A stretch of DNA of 64,000 nt from Bacteroidales bacterium F22 (GTDB lineage: Bacteria > Bacteroidota > Bacteroidia > Bacteroidales > Bacteroidaceae). The notes beneath the pieces are model-generated. The model ran no database searches. It was given only the letters and a program-made list of their open reading frames with translations, and was not told the origin of the DNA. A program made the position numbers and the translations under genes. This document shows positions 1 through 8,431 of this stretch, piece by piece (positions within the stretch are counted from its first letter, which is position 1; each line of letters begins with the position of its first letter). The stretch lies in NCBI GenBank assembly GCA_029541985.1, contig CP095414.1, forward strand, positions 62,001 through 126,000, given 5' to 3'.

Positions 1-1
1 A

Positions 2-631
2 TTAAAGGAGAAGTACGACTTCTACGCAATGGAAGCACACCCTGCCGTAGTCGCCGAAAGCTATATCAAAGCACATTTCCAGAATGTACTTGGCAAAATC
101 TACACTCCGTTTGAGTACAAGAACGTGTTCTCGCTGGCTCTTGACAAAAAGGATCCAGAGGGTAGCAACGATAAACTCTTGACTGAACTGAAAAAGCATT
201 TCTATGTAGAGAGCTGCGAGATAGGCGAAAATCCAGAACAGATAATGATTGATGCCAAAGCAAATACGATTATACCTGCAAGTGTTGATTCTACGAAAGG
301 GAAAGTACTGACAGGAATGGTGCGTGCCACCGATGCTAACTGCGAATTGTTTGAGAAACATATTTCAGTTGAATATCTCATGGAAAAGTTACCGGCAGTC
401 AATCTTATGGATATTGCTTACTTCTTGCCAATGGTAAAGGGTAAGATAGACGGCTATTATGAGGTCGAAAAGATGTCGTTCAAAGTGGTCAATAACAATA
501 CTCGTCTACGCTTAACTCTACGTAATTACCAACACTTAGGCGAAAGACAAGTGAATATTTATAGCGTAATGCGTCCTGGTGAATTAATCACCATCGACAA
601 TGTAATAGAGTTATACAATAAACGAAGTTAA
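2..631 (+). CDS. Unidentified protein, C-terminal part (5' end outside window)
   Basis: The reading frame is open from the first bases of the window, so the ATG at 29 is probably internal and the true start lies upstream. At least 209 residues are visible, ending at a TAA at 629-631. No signal peptide, membrane segment or nuclease/ATPase motif is evident; the sequence is soluble-looking, with a beta-rich C-terminal third. I do not recognise the family. The gene stops directly against the ATG of the next gene (zero spacing), which suggests co-transcription with the downstream nuclease/ATPase/helicase genes. Its base composition is visibly less A+T-rich than those genes, so it may have a different history. 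A restriction or defence role is only a guess from position. Confidence 0.6.
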   Translation, partial: LKEKYDFYAMEAHPAVVAESYIKAHFQNVLGKIYTPFEYKNVFSLALDKKDPEGSNDKLLTELKKHFYVESCEIGENPEQIMIDAKANTIIPASVDSTKGKVLTGMVRATDANCELFEKHISVEYLMEKLPAVNLMDIAYFLPMVKGKIDGYYEVEKMSFKVVNNNTRLRLTLRNYQHLGERQVNIYSVMRPGELITIDNVIELYNKRS

Positions 632-1879
632 ATGTATAGAAACACAAAAAATAGGTCTTTTTCTAAAATCTCATTCAGTGATTATGAGGATGATAAATAT
701 AATCAGATTAAGGAAGAAATATCTGACCATGATGATGAATACATTCTGAATGTAAATGAAAATGAATTTATCAGTTACCTATCATCAAAATATGAGATCG
801 AACATCTTCGAATAATAGAAGATTCAGAGGAAATCCTTGAACCGAAACCAATCAAAGAAGACATTTCTCCAGATCCGTATGCATCACCAATTTACGGATG
901 TTGTAGAAGTGGTTATAAGTTTACTGTAACATACAATTACGTTGGAAATGATGAGCTATTTTACGTCCAACCAAGTTCATATATAATAAGTAGTTATGAT
1001 ATTTCTGTTGACTCGTATAGAAATATTGTTTCTATAGTTATACAGATTTTTGAAGAGAATGCAGAAGTATTTGAACGAGAAAAAAAGAGTGCTTATAATA
1101 GTGCTTTTTGTAATATTAATAATATCAACAAAAATATCAATTCTTACAATACTCTTTTGCGAGAGAAAATTCAAAATATATTTAAACGAGAGAAAGAATC
1201 ACGTAGATCAAAAACAAATTTCTTCGCTTCAATTAAAGTAAAAAGGAGTAATGATAGTTCAAAAACTTATGTTGTTCCAGTAATAGAAAAGAAAAAGATA
1301 TTTAAGCCAAAAGTATCGTCATTGAGTAAGCAGTATTCATATGAACCAACATTAGATAACTCTACATACGAGGATATTATCAAAGAAATCAACATCGCAG
1401 GCTCATGTATGGAGAAAAAGCCTTCATTGTACATTGGTAAAGATGAAGAGGGTGTAAGAGATGTAATTGTTACAATGTTAGAAAGACAGTTTGAAGGAGT
1501 TACCGCTACTGGTGAAACTTTTAATCATAGTGGCAAAACCGACATCCTTTTGAAAAATTCAGAGGATTCATCAAATGTATTCATCGCTGAATGTAAATTC
1601 TGGCATGGCTCAAAGCATTATGTTGAAGCAATTAGTCAATTATTTGATAGATATTTAACCTGGAGAGATACAAAAACAGCTCTAATTTTATTTGTAAAAG
1701 ACAATGGTTTCTCTTCAATAATGGAAAAAATTGATACTGCAACAAAAAGCCACAAATACTTTGTACGTAAGGAAGGGAAACACAATTCCACATCATTGAG
1801 TTATGTATTTCAAATGCCAACTGATAATGAAAAGGAAGTATTCCTTGAAGTAATCGCATTTAACTTTGATAAACCATAA
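632..1879 (+). CDS. PD-(D/E)XK superfamily nuclease protein
   Basis: A 415-residue protein. The N-terminal 250 residues are of unknown type, with a Lys-rich helical stretch around residues 145-190. The C-terminal 140 residues look like a restriction-endonuclease fold: a helix with acidic residues near 275-290, Glu295, Asp304 in KTDILL, then Glu320-Cys-Lys322 (AECKFW). This matches the D-x(n)-E-x-K catalytic arrangement of PD-(D/E)XK nucleases. The start ATG follows the upstream stop with no gap, and the next gene begins 10 nt after this stop, so the genes look translationally linked. The role as an extra nuclease subunit beside a Gabija-like pair is inferred from context. The fold call rests on motif spacing only. 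Confidence 0.75.
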   Translation: MYRNTKNRSFSKISFSDYEDDKYNQIKEEISDHDDEYILNVNENEFISYLSSKYEIEHLRIIEDSEEILEPKPIKEDISPDPYASPIYGCCRSGYKFTVTYNYVGNDELFYVQPSSYIISSYDISVDSYRNIVSIVIQIFEENAEVFEREKKSAYNSAFCNINNINKNINSYNTLLREKIQNIFKREKESRRSKTNFFASIKVKRSNDSSKTYVVPVIEKKKIFKPKVSSLSKQYSYEPTLDNSTYEDIIKEINIAGSCMEKKPSLYIGKDEEGVRDVIVTMLERQFEGVTATGETFNHSGKTDILLKNSEDSSNVFIAECKFWHGSKHYVEAISQLFDRYLTWRDTKTALILFVKDNGFSSIMEKIDTATKSHKYFVRKEGKHNSTSLSYVFQMPTDNEKEVFLEVIAFNFDKP

Positions 1880-1889
1880 AAAATAGTAT

Positions 1890-3911
1890 ATGTATATATC
1901 AGGTGTCATAATAAAAGGATTTTGTAATTTTAATGAAGCGAAAATTTCTCTTCATGATGGTATTAATGTTGTTATAGGACCAAATAATAGTGGCAAAAGT
2001 AATTTTCTTAGAGCTATTGCATTAGCATTAAATGCTGATGGACATCGAAGGGTTGATATGTCAGATATTTTTAGAGAAACAAATGTGTCTTTGCTCCAAG
2101 AGAAATCTCCTAGAATCAATATTTCTCTAGTTATACATCAATCTGAAGGAGAATTAGACACATCTGAAGAAGCAGGAAAATTAAGCAATTGTTTTACATC
2201 TATGAATTTTCCTTACGAAGCTCAGATAAATTTTGCATATGCACTCTCAGATGACCAAGAGCAAAATTATATAAATGATGTAGCTCAATTGTCTGACCAA
2301 AAATTAATATGGAACTTACTAGCAAAAGACTACGCAAGATTCTATAAAGTATACAGATGGGGAGGAAATGTTCCTTTTAATAAAAGTGAAATAAAAGAAT
2401 TCTTTAATATTGTTGATTTCCAATTTCTTGAAGCAATCAGAGATGTAGGAAGAGACATGTATATGGGTTATAATCAGATGCTAAAGGATGTATTGAATTT
2501 CTTTATTGATTACAAAGAAAAAAATGACAAAGATAAAACAGAAGATGAAATAAAGAGCATTCTAAGACAAAAGCATAGTCAATTTCAAGAAGAAGCAGAA
2601 CCATTGATGAGTAGCTTATTGCAGCGATTAAGTGATGGTAAAGATATTGTCCTTAAATATGCTACAGAAACAGGAGCTGCTTTTAATAATGCGCAACCTG
2701 ATTTCTCAGGAATAATTTCTGAGTCAGAATTGTTTTCTGTATTGAAACTAATAATACATTATCAAAATGGAATTGATATACCTGCAATTCACAATGGTCT
2801 TGGATATAACAATCTAATTTATATCTCTTTACTTTTGGCTAAAATGCAAGCTGCCTCAGATATTAACTATATGCATAGAGAAGCTAAATTATATTCAATA
2901 TTGGCAATAGAAGAACCTGAGGCACACTTGCATCCATCTATGCAGTATCAATTATTAGATTTTTTAAGATCCAATAAGAAGAAAAAGAAATTAAATCAAG
3001 TAGTTATTACAACACATTCTACTCAGATTGTATCCTCTATCTCGATTGATGACCTTATTTGCATAAATCCATCAAATTATGGAACTGTTAGTGTAGGCTA
3101 TCCACGCAAAATATTTTCAAGTTCAGAAGAAGACTCTAAATCAAAGGCTTATGTTCAAAGGTATTTGGATGCAACACGCTCAGATATATTTTTTGCTAAT
3201 AAGGTTATTTTTGTTGAAGGAATTGCTGAAGAAATTCTTATTCCAACCTTCGCCAAATATTTAGGATATGATCTTGTACAGAATCATATTCTTGTAGTAA
3301 ATATGGCTGGAAGATATTATAAACATTTCCTCAAATTGTTTAGTGAAAATTCAGTGTTTCACATAAAGAAGAAAATTGCTTGCATTACAGACATTGACCC
3401 TTGTTGCAATAGCAAGGCATGTTATCCATATGAATACAACTTAAATCCAGAAAAGACTTACGTTCATAATGCTGATGATGAAATAGAAAAATATGCAAAT
3501 AATAGTCTTATAAGATATTTTCGACAAGATGAAAAATACGGTAAAACATTAGAATATGATATTTTAACGTCTAATCCTAATCTCGAATTATTATTAACAG
3601 AATCCTTATCAAATTCGGATGAAATAAAATCTATGATGGCAGCAGATAATCTAGCTGACATGATTAATTGTTTGCGAAATAGTCATGAAAACAACAGAAT
3701 AAGAGATTCTATTGAGTCATGTGGATGGGATGAAGATGAAAAAATGAAAGCTTTAATTGCTTCAAGATATTTAAATTCAATGAGTAAAGGTGGCAATGCA
3801 TTGGAACTGAGTTTAGTTTTAGAGCAAAATCTGTTGGAAGATAATGCTAATAAAGAAAAATTTGTTGTTCCCAAATATATAGAAGAAGCATTAACATGGT
3901 TACACAAATAG
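1890..3911 (+). CDS. OLD-family ATPase/TOPRIM endonuclease (GajA-like)
   Basis: A 673-residue protein. The N-terminal ABC/SMC-type ATPase has Walker A GPNNSGKS at residues 30-37. The Walker B/D-loop region AIEEPEAHLHP lies near residue 340, followed by an ITTHS H-loop. The C-terminal TOPRIM nuclease has Glu443 (IFVEG) and the Asp501-x-Asp503 pair (TDIDP). This order is that of OLD nucleases and of GajA of the Gabija anti-phage system, where the ATPase regulates DNA nicking. At 673 residues it is longer than typical GajA (somewhat under 600), with an inserted helical region around 190-260. The 3' end overlaps the helicase gene by 16 nt, as expected for a two-gene Gabija unit. A class 2 OLD protein outside Gabija is the alternative. 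Confidence 0.85.
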   Translation: MYISGVIIKGFCNFNEAKISLHDGINVVIGPNNSGKSNFLRAIALALNADGHRRVDMSDIFRETNVSLLQEKSPRINISLVIHQSEGELDTSEEAGKLSNCFTSMNFPYEAQINFAYALSDDQEQNYINDVAQLSDQKLIWNLLAKDYARFYKVYRWGGNVPFNKSEIKEFFNIVDFQFLEAIRDVGRDMYMGYNQMLKDVLNFFIDYKEKNDKDKTEDEIKSILRQKHSQFQEEAEPLMSSLLQRLSDGKDIVLKYATETGAAFNNAQPDFSGIISESELFSVLKLIIHYQNGIDIPAIHNGLGYNNLIYISLLLAKMQAASDINYMHREAKLYSILAIEEPEAHLHPSMQYQLLDFLRSNKKKKKLNQVVITTHSTQIVSSISIDDLICINPSNYGTVSVGYPRKIFSSSEEDSKSKAYVQRYLDATRSDIFFANKVIFVEGIAEEILIPTFAKYLGYDLVQNHILVVNMAGRYYKHFLKLFSENSVFHIKKKIACITDIDPCCNSKACYPYEYNLNPEKTYVHNADDEIEKYANNSLIRYFRQDEKYGKTLEYDILTSNPNLELLLTESLSNSDEIKSMMAADNLADMINCLRNSHENNRIRDSIESCGWDEDEKMKALIASRYLNSMSKGGNALELSLVLEQNLLEDNANKEKFVVPKYIEEALTWLHK

Positions 3912-5578
3912 ATTCTGATTCTTTAATTAATGTAGATACTCCGTTTAAAGTATCCGCAGGTCCAGGTGCAGGCAAAACTCATTGGCTTGTAAAACATATA
4001 TTTAATGTACTATCACACAGCAAACGTTTGGGTGTTACTCGTAGAATTGCTTGTATTTCTTATACAAACGTAGGAGTTCAAACGATACTAGAACGCTTGC
4101 CATTATCGTTATGTGTTGAAGTCTGCACGATACATAGTTTCTTATTTAATTATGTTGTTAAGCCATATCTTCGTTTTGAAGCAGAAAGTTTGAAAATATG
4201 TATTGATAAATTGCATTTAGTAGATACAGACACCTTAAAGACATATGGATTAGCTTCACAAATACTGCAGAGTCTAAACAAAATGTGGATTAATACAAAT
4301 AGATTTGTTAGCGCATTAAAAAAATGTTATTGGCATTGGAGTCCTGAAAACAGCAGCTTCGAAAGTTACAAACCAAAATTTCCAGTAAAGGCTAAAGATT
4401 TTAACGGAGAAAATAAGAGGTATAATATTCCACAAATAGCGTATGATGCATATATAACATATGTTTGGGAAAAAGGCATTATCTCTTATGATGATGTACT
4501 ATATATTTCTATGTATTTGCTAAACAAACATCCTGAAATATATAAATTGTTAAATGCACAATTTCCGTATTTTTTTATTGATGAGTTTCAAGATTCTATA
4601 CCACCTATAGTTAATTTTGTTAAAAAGATGGGAGAAATGGGTTCTATTATTGGTGTTGTTGGAGATAAAGGCCAAACGATATATGATTTCATTGGTGCAT
4701 CTATAGATTTGTATGATTGTTTTACTCTTCCCAATATTGAGGAATATGAAATACATGGGAATAGGCGTTCTTCGCCACAAATTATTGAATTGTTAAATAA
4801 AGTACGTCCTGACTTTCTTCAATATTCAATAAATACAATTGACGGCAACAAACCAATGCTTGTCATAGGTGATAAATTGAAAGCATATCAAGAAGCAGTG
4901 AAAAGATGTAACACTATGGATGTTCATAGCTTAGCTTTTCGTAATATTATTACAAACGCTATGAACTATTCCTTAGATGATAAAGAACTTGCTGATACAT
5001 ACGTAGATTTAGATTCCGATATCACTCGCTCTATCACAATAAGGAATTTAATAAAAGCAACTGAATATGCTTATAAAAATGAATTACGCGATGCATGGAG
5101 GCAACTTGATATATTAAGTGAAGATAGAACAACGGCTATATCATATTTAAGAAAACTTTTGAAACATCGAAAAGAATTTCTCAGTGGTAGTTTATATAAT
5201 TTTTACATGTTCTGTAATGATTCATTACACCTAGGTTTGAAATCTTTGCGAAAAGGAAAGGCAAAATCATTCTATGAAACGCATACATACTTACAAATTG
5301 CCTTAGAATCCCAGAGCTCTGATGCAAAATCTATACATAAGACAATACATAAAGCCAAAGGAGAAGAGTTTGAAAACGTTATGGTTATAGTAAATAACAA
5401 TTCTGATTTATCAGTAATCACAAGTCCCAATCTATATAAAAACATCGCACATAGAGTATATTATGTAGGAATGAGTCGTGCACGAAAAAATTTGTTTATA
5501 AATATCGAAGACGTCTCGGATGAAGAACTAATAATACTGTCCGAATTTCCTCTAGATATCTGTGATTTACGAGTATAA
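3896..5578 (+). CDS. UvrD/Rep superfamily 1 helicase (GajB-like)
   Basis: A 560-residue SF1A helicase. Motif I is GPGAGKT at residues 22-28; motif II is DEFQD at 229-233. Motif III (GDKGQTIYDFIGAS) follows, with later motifs TIHKAKGEEFENV and YVGMSRARKNL near the C-terminus. The start ATG lies inside the end of the ATPase/TOPRIM gene (16-nt overlap), implying coupled translation. In Gabija, GajB is a UvrD-like ATPase that works with GajA. This protein is somewhat longer than the usual GajB of about 500 residues. A strong terminator follows 13 nt after the stop, so it is the last gene of the unit. Stand-alone repair helicase is unlikely given the overlap. Confidence 0.87.
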   Translation: MVTQIDSDSLINVDTPFKVSAGPGAGKTHWLVKHIFNVLSHSKRLGVTRRIACISYTNVGVQTILERLPLSLCVEVCTIHSFLFNYVVKPYLRFEAESLKICIDKLHLVDTDTLKTYGLASQILQSLNKMWINTNRFVSALKKCYWHWSPENSSFESYKPKFPVKAKDFNGENKRYNIPQIAYDAYITYVWEKGIISYDDVLYISMYLLNKHPEIYKLLNAQFPYFFIDEFQDSIPPIVNFVKKMGEMGSIIGVVGDKGQTIYDFIGASIDLYDCFTLPNIEEYEIHGNRRSSPQIIELLNKVRPDFLQYSINTIDGNKPMLVIGDKLKAYQEAVKRCNTMDVHSLAFRNIITNAMNYSLDDKELADTYVDLDSDITRSITIRNLIKATEYAYKNELRDAWRQLDILSEDRTTAISYLRKLLKHRKEFLSGSLYNFYMFCNDSLHLGLKSLRKGKAKSFYETHTYLQIALESQSSDAKSIHKTIHKAKGEEFENVMVIVNNNSDLSVITSPNLYKNIAHRVYYVGMSRARKNLFINIEDVSDEELIILSEFPLDICDLRV

Positions 5579-5590
5579 TATAAACAATTG

Positions 5591-5625
5591 CTCCTCAGTT
5601 CTTTGATAGAACTGAGGAGTTTTTT
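5591..5625 (+). terminator. Rho-independent terminator of the defence cassette
   Basis: A perfect 11-bp stem (5591-5601 with 5609-5619) with a 7-nt loop is followed at once by six T. It lies 13 nt after the helicase stop codon and closes the 1-5578 transcription unit. Confidence 0.93.
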
Positions 5626-5699
5626 ATCTGTCATCCTTGAGGTATAGTTTGTTCACAAACATGATTGCTGATATTATCAGAACACACATTAAGGTAACG

Positions 5700-5891
5700 T
5701 TAGTTATAATTGTTCAAATCTTTGAATCCTGGCAAAAATAAAAGTTGGCAAACACAATCAGCCAGAAAAATATAGATTGGCAAATGAAAACTGTTGGCAA
5801 GCAATAGAATGCAATTGGGGATAAGTAAATTCGTTTTAGCCGTTCGTGTAGAAGTTTCAAGTATCCTTAAAGATCTATCCATTTCAGCCAT
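5700..5891 (-). CDS. Small hydrophobic ORF, doubtful
   Basis: A 63-codon frame whose ATG overlaps the stop of the next small gene upstream (TAATG arrangement at 5889-5893). The protein is hydrophobic in its second half and has two Cys near the end. No family is recognised. The overlap suggests translational coupling, but the region is full of decayed sequence and this may be a leftover or chance frame. Confidence 0.2.
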   Translation of the reverse strand: MAEMDRSLRILETSTRTAKTNLLIPNCILLLANSFHLPIYIFLADCVCQLLFLPGFKDLNNYN

Positions 5892-6178
5892 TAGGACCTT
5901 ATATGTCGTTCAATTTCAGTCTGTAACCGTTTCTGTGCATCATCTTTGAACTCGATTTTGCAGACTGCTTTCAATGCCAGAATTACAGACAATAATAAAG
6001 TGATTAATACGGATAGTTCATGAGTAAAACTGAAAATTCTAGTATTAGTGATTGATAGTTCGTCCGTACTTTTATTGATAGCGTTGTCTGCATCATTGTT
6101 AGTTTGTGCAGCCTTCGCTCTTTCAATGGTTCCTTCAAAACTAGGCTGAATGTTCGTTTCTTGTACGATTTCTTTCAC
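5891..6178 (-). CDS. Small single-pass membrane protein next to a relaxase remnant
   Basis: A 95-residue protein with a polar Asn/Glu-rich N-terminal half, one hydrophobic segment at about residues 55-72, and a charged amphipathic C-terminal tail. It sits 53 nt downstream (minus strand) of the relaxase C-terminal remnant, so it may be a mobilisation-operon accessory gene. I do not recognise the family. No catalytic motif is visible. Confidence 0.45.
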   Translation of the reverse strand: MKEIVQETNIQPSFEGTIERAKAAQTNNDADNAINKSTDELSITNTRIFSFTHELSVLITLLLSVILALKAVCKIEFKDDAQKRLQTEIERHIRS

Positions 6179-6231
6179 CTATGGCATATTCACCTCTTCT
6201 TTATTAAATGCGAGTTTAGTATTTATTCATA

Positions 6232-6425
6232 TTATATTCTCCTTCCTCTTTTGGTATGAATACCTAATTTACTTTTCGAAAAATGAGAACAACGACGTGT
6301 CCATACACGGTAATTTTCATCTTTATCACGCCATGGTAAATACTTATTCGCTCCGCCACCACCACCACTACTTATTGGAACAGCATTTGCTTGTAATAGT
6401 CTGACAAATAATACAGATGTAAGAT
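6232..6425 (-). pseudogene. Relaxase (MobB-type) C-terminal remnant
   Basis: The last about 64 codons read a Gly-rich linker followed by LPWRDKDE and a basic Arg/Lys-rich tail. This resembles the C-termini of relaxases of Bacteroides mobilisable and conjugative elements (a poly-Gly stretch, then DLPW and an R/K-rich end). No relaxase catalytic domain is present. The frame is joined directly to a duplicated mnmE piece, giving a 105-codon chimeric frame up to 6549. It is therefore a truncated remnant. The family call rests on memory of the tail pattern. Confidence 0.5.
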
Positions 6426-6588
6426 TGTCCTCTAGGGCTTCTTTGAGGGCCTCATAGTGACGCATATTGGTGACGATCAGGTCTTGTTGGGCTAGGTTAG
6501 GGAGGTTAGCCAAGTTAACTAGTTTTTGCTCTAAGGTGTTGATATGCAATCCTGATTTGGAACTGATGAATAAGGTGTTCGGTGCGTT
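6426..6588 (-). repeat. Duplicated internal fragment of mnmE
   Basis: These 163 bp match 7049-7211 inside the intact mnmE at a constant offset of 623 bp, with about 10 mismatches by eye (roughly 94% identity). The piece covers the codons around LVDLANLPNLAQQDLIV. It is same-strand, does not include the last 158 bp of mnmE, and ends exactly where the relaxase-like tail begins. Confidence 0.92.
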
Positions 6589-6736
6589 CAGTTAATCTGA
6601 ATGTTTTATTATTTGATGGTAATAACCAATATTTCATTTTCTAATTGTATTTGTGATTTAAAAGGAATAAGAAGGTATACTGATGAAAAGAGAACATTAC
6701 AAATCACTCTCATGGTACCCATCATCTGACGATACT

Positions 6737-6831
6737 TATTCATAATTCCAAGTACATCCGCAATCTGGACAGACATAATTTATTCCATCAAAGAAGATAT
6801 CTTCACAGCCACATTCAGGACATTCATACAT
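6737..6831 (-). pseudogene. Small double-CxxC zinc-ribbon protein, frameshifted
   Basis: Reading from the ATG at 6831, the protein begins MYECPECGCEDIFFDGI. One frame over, it continues YVCPDCGCTWNYE to a TAA at 6737. The two CPxCGC knuckles would make a zinc ribbon of about 31 residues if a single base were restored near 6780. As it stands the frame runs on to 6697 without the second knuckle. It is too short for automatic calling. Function unknown. Confidence 0.55.
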
Positions 6832-6890
6832 AATATTATTCTTTTTCAGTTAGTTAAATACATGCTCATTTCAAAACTCAAAAAATCCAT

Positions 6891-8294
6891 TTATTTCCCG
6901 ATGCAGAAATGCTTGAAGATATTTCCTAGCACTTCGTCTGTGGAGATATCACCTAAGATGCTGCTTAGTGCTCTTAGACAATCTCGGACATCCATCGAGA
7001 TGAGGTCTTGTGAGAGGCTCATGTTGAGGCCTTCTTCTACACGCACGATGTCCTCTAGGGCTTCTTTGAGGGCTTCATAGTGACGCATGTTGGTGACGAT
7101 CAGGTCTTGTTGGGCTAGGTTAGGGAGGTTAGCCAAGTCAACTAGCTTCTGCTCTAAGGTGTCGATATGCAACCCTGATTTGGCACTGATAAATAAGGTG
7201 GTCGGTGCGTTGGGAGCTAGTGCAGCTTCTGATACCTCAGCGGTTTCTTTATCGTTCAGTTTGTCTATCTTATTGCGAACGATAATCAATTCTTTTCCTT
7301 CAGCAAGTTCTTTTGCACGTTTGATATAGGATGCATTCTCGTCTGGATGCGTAGTGTCCATCATCAGTAGGATAATTTCTGCTTGTTGGAGTTTCTCGAA
7401 ACTCTTATTGATACCTAGCTTTTCTATTTCGTCAGTGGTATCGCGCAATCCTGCGGTGTCTATGAATCGGAAAGGGATCCCTTTGATGTTGATGACATCT
7501 TCTATGACATCGCGAGTAGTTCCGTGAATGTTACTTACGATAGCTTTTTCTTCGTGGAGTAGCCGGTTGAGTAGGGTAGATTTTCCCGAATTGGTTGGCC
7601 CGATGATAGCTACAGGGATTCCTTTCTTGATAGCATTTCCTAATTTGAAAGAATTGACCAAGCCTGAGAGCACTTGCTGAAGCTGATGTGTCAGTTCGAG
7701 CAGTTCATCCCGGTTGGCAAATTCCAATTCTTCATGGTCTCCGAAATCGAGTTCTAACTCTAAGAGTGAACATAGATGAAGCAATCGGTCCCGTAGATTC
7801 TTGAGTTCATCGCTATAGCCACCACGCATCTGCTGCATAGCTAATCGGTGAGTAGCTTCACTAGTGGACGCAATCAAATCGGCTACGGCTTCTGCTTGAC
7901 TAAGGTCCATCTTGCCATTGAGAAAGGCTCGCTGAGTAAATTCACCTGGCTGAGCCATGCGCGCACCCAATGCAATGAGTCGAGCCAATGTTTGCTGCAA
8001 GATATAACTAGACCCGTGGCATGAGATCTCAATAGCTTCTTCTCCAGTATAGCTGTTTGGAGCACGGAAAAGACTAATCAATACATCATCAAGCACTTCA
8101 CCATCCTCTTGATAGGTTTGCCCATAAACGAGTGAATACCCTTTCCGGTCCGCTAGCGAAGGGCCACTAAGCGGTTTGAAAAATTGATCTGTGATGGCGA
8201 TAGCTGCAGGACCTGATAGGCGAACCACTCCGATGGCTCCACCCTGTGCGGTAGCTATCGCTGTGATGGTTTCTGATGATTGTATTGTATTCAT
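6891..8294 (-). CDS. mnmE: tRNA uridine-5-carboxymethylaminomethyl(34) synthesis GTPase MnmE
   Basis: MnmE works with MnmG to modify U34 of tRNAs. The 467-residue protein has the N-terminal formyl-THF-binding domain, then a G domain with G1 GPTNSGKS, DTAGLRDTTDEIE and NKID, and the invariant C-terminal Cys-Ile-Gly-Lys that ends the protein. All catalytic parts are intact. A textbook Bacteroidota promoter lies upstream (8317-8348). The 3' side borders mobile-element debris that contains a second copy of part of this gene. The same gene (also called trmE/thdF) is a known integration site for some genomic islands elsewhere, which may explain the debris. Confidence 0.97.
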   Translation of the reverse strand: MNTIQSSETITAIATAQGGAIGVVRLSGPAAIAITDQFFKPLSGPSLADRKGYSLVYGQTYQEDGEVLDDVLISLFRAPNSYTGEEAIEISCHGSSYILQQTLARLIALGARMAQPGEFTQRAFLNGKMDLSQAEAVADLIASTSEATHRLAMQQMRGGYSDELKNLRDRLLHLCSLLELELDFGDHEELEFANRDELLELTHQLQQVLSGLVNSFKLGNAIKKGIPVAIIGPTNSGKSTLLNRLLHEEKAIVSNIHGTTRDVIEDVINIKGIPFRFIDTAGLRDTTDEIEKLGINKSFEKLQQAEIILLMMDTTHPDENASYIKRAKELAEGKELIIVRNKIDKLNDKETAEVSEAALAPNAPTTLFISAKSGLHIDTLEQKLVDLANLPNLAQQDLIVTNMRHYEALKEALEDIVRVEEGLNMSLSQDLISMDVRDCLRALSSILGDISTDEVLGNIFKHFCIGK

Positions 8295-8316
8295 AATGTT
8301 CTGTTTCTTTGAAGTG

Positions 8317-8348
8317 CAAACTTACTCTAATCTGATTGGATTTGCAAA
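8317..8348 (-). promoter_or_regulatory. Bacteroidota-type promoter for mnmE
   Basis: On the minus strand there is a -33 TTTG (8345-8348), a 20-nt spacer, then a -7 element TAAGTTTG (8317-8324) fitting TAnnTTTG. It lies 22 nt before the mnmE ATG. Confidence 0.65.
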
Positions 8349-8350
8349 GA

Positions 8351-8382
8351 AAAAGGAGAATATCGTGATGATACTCTCCTTT
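8351..8382 (-). terminator. Terminator after the nucleoside phosphorylase gene
   Basis: An inverted repeat (aaaggaga...tctccttt, with one internal mismatch) is followed on the minus strand by a run of T. It lies about 50 nt after the phosphorylase stop and just before the mnmE promoter, so it separates the two units. Confidence 0.7.
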
Positions 8383-8431
8383 CATATACTTAAACATAGC
8401 ACGCACTGAGTGAGTGATTCATCAATTGTTT

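Noticed and set aside
6426-6891. mnmE repeat as a classical attachment site
   Set aside because: The repeated piece is internal to mnmE and lacks the gene's last 158 bp, so it does not rebuild the 3' end as an att core would.
6862-7080. 72-codon plus-strand frame over the mnmE 3' end
   Set aside because: Antisense shadow of mnmE with Ser/Arg-rich low-complexity translation.
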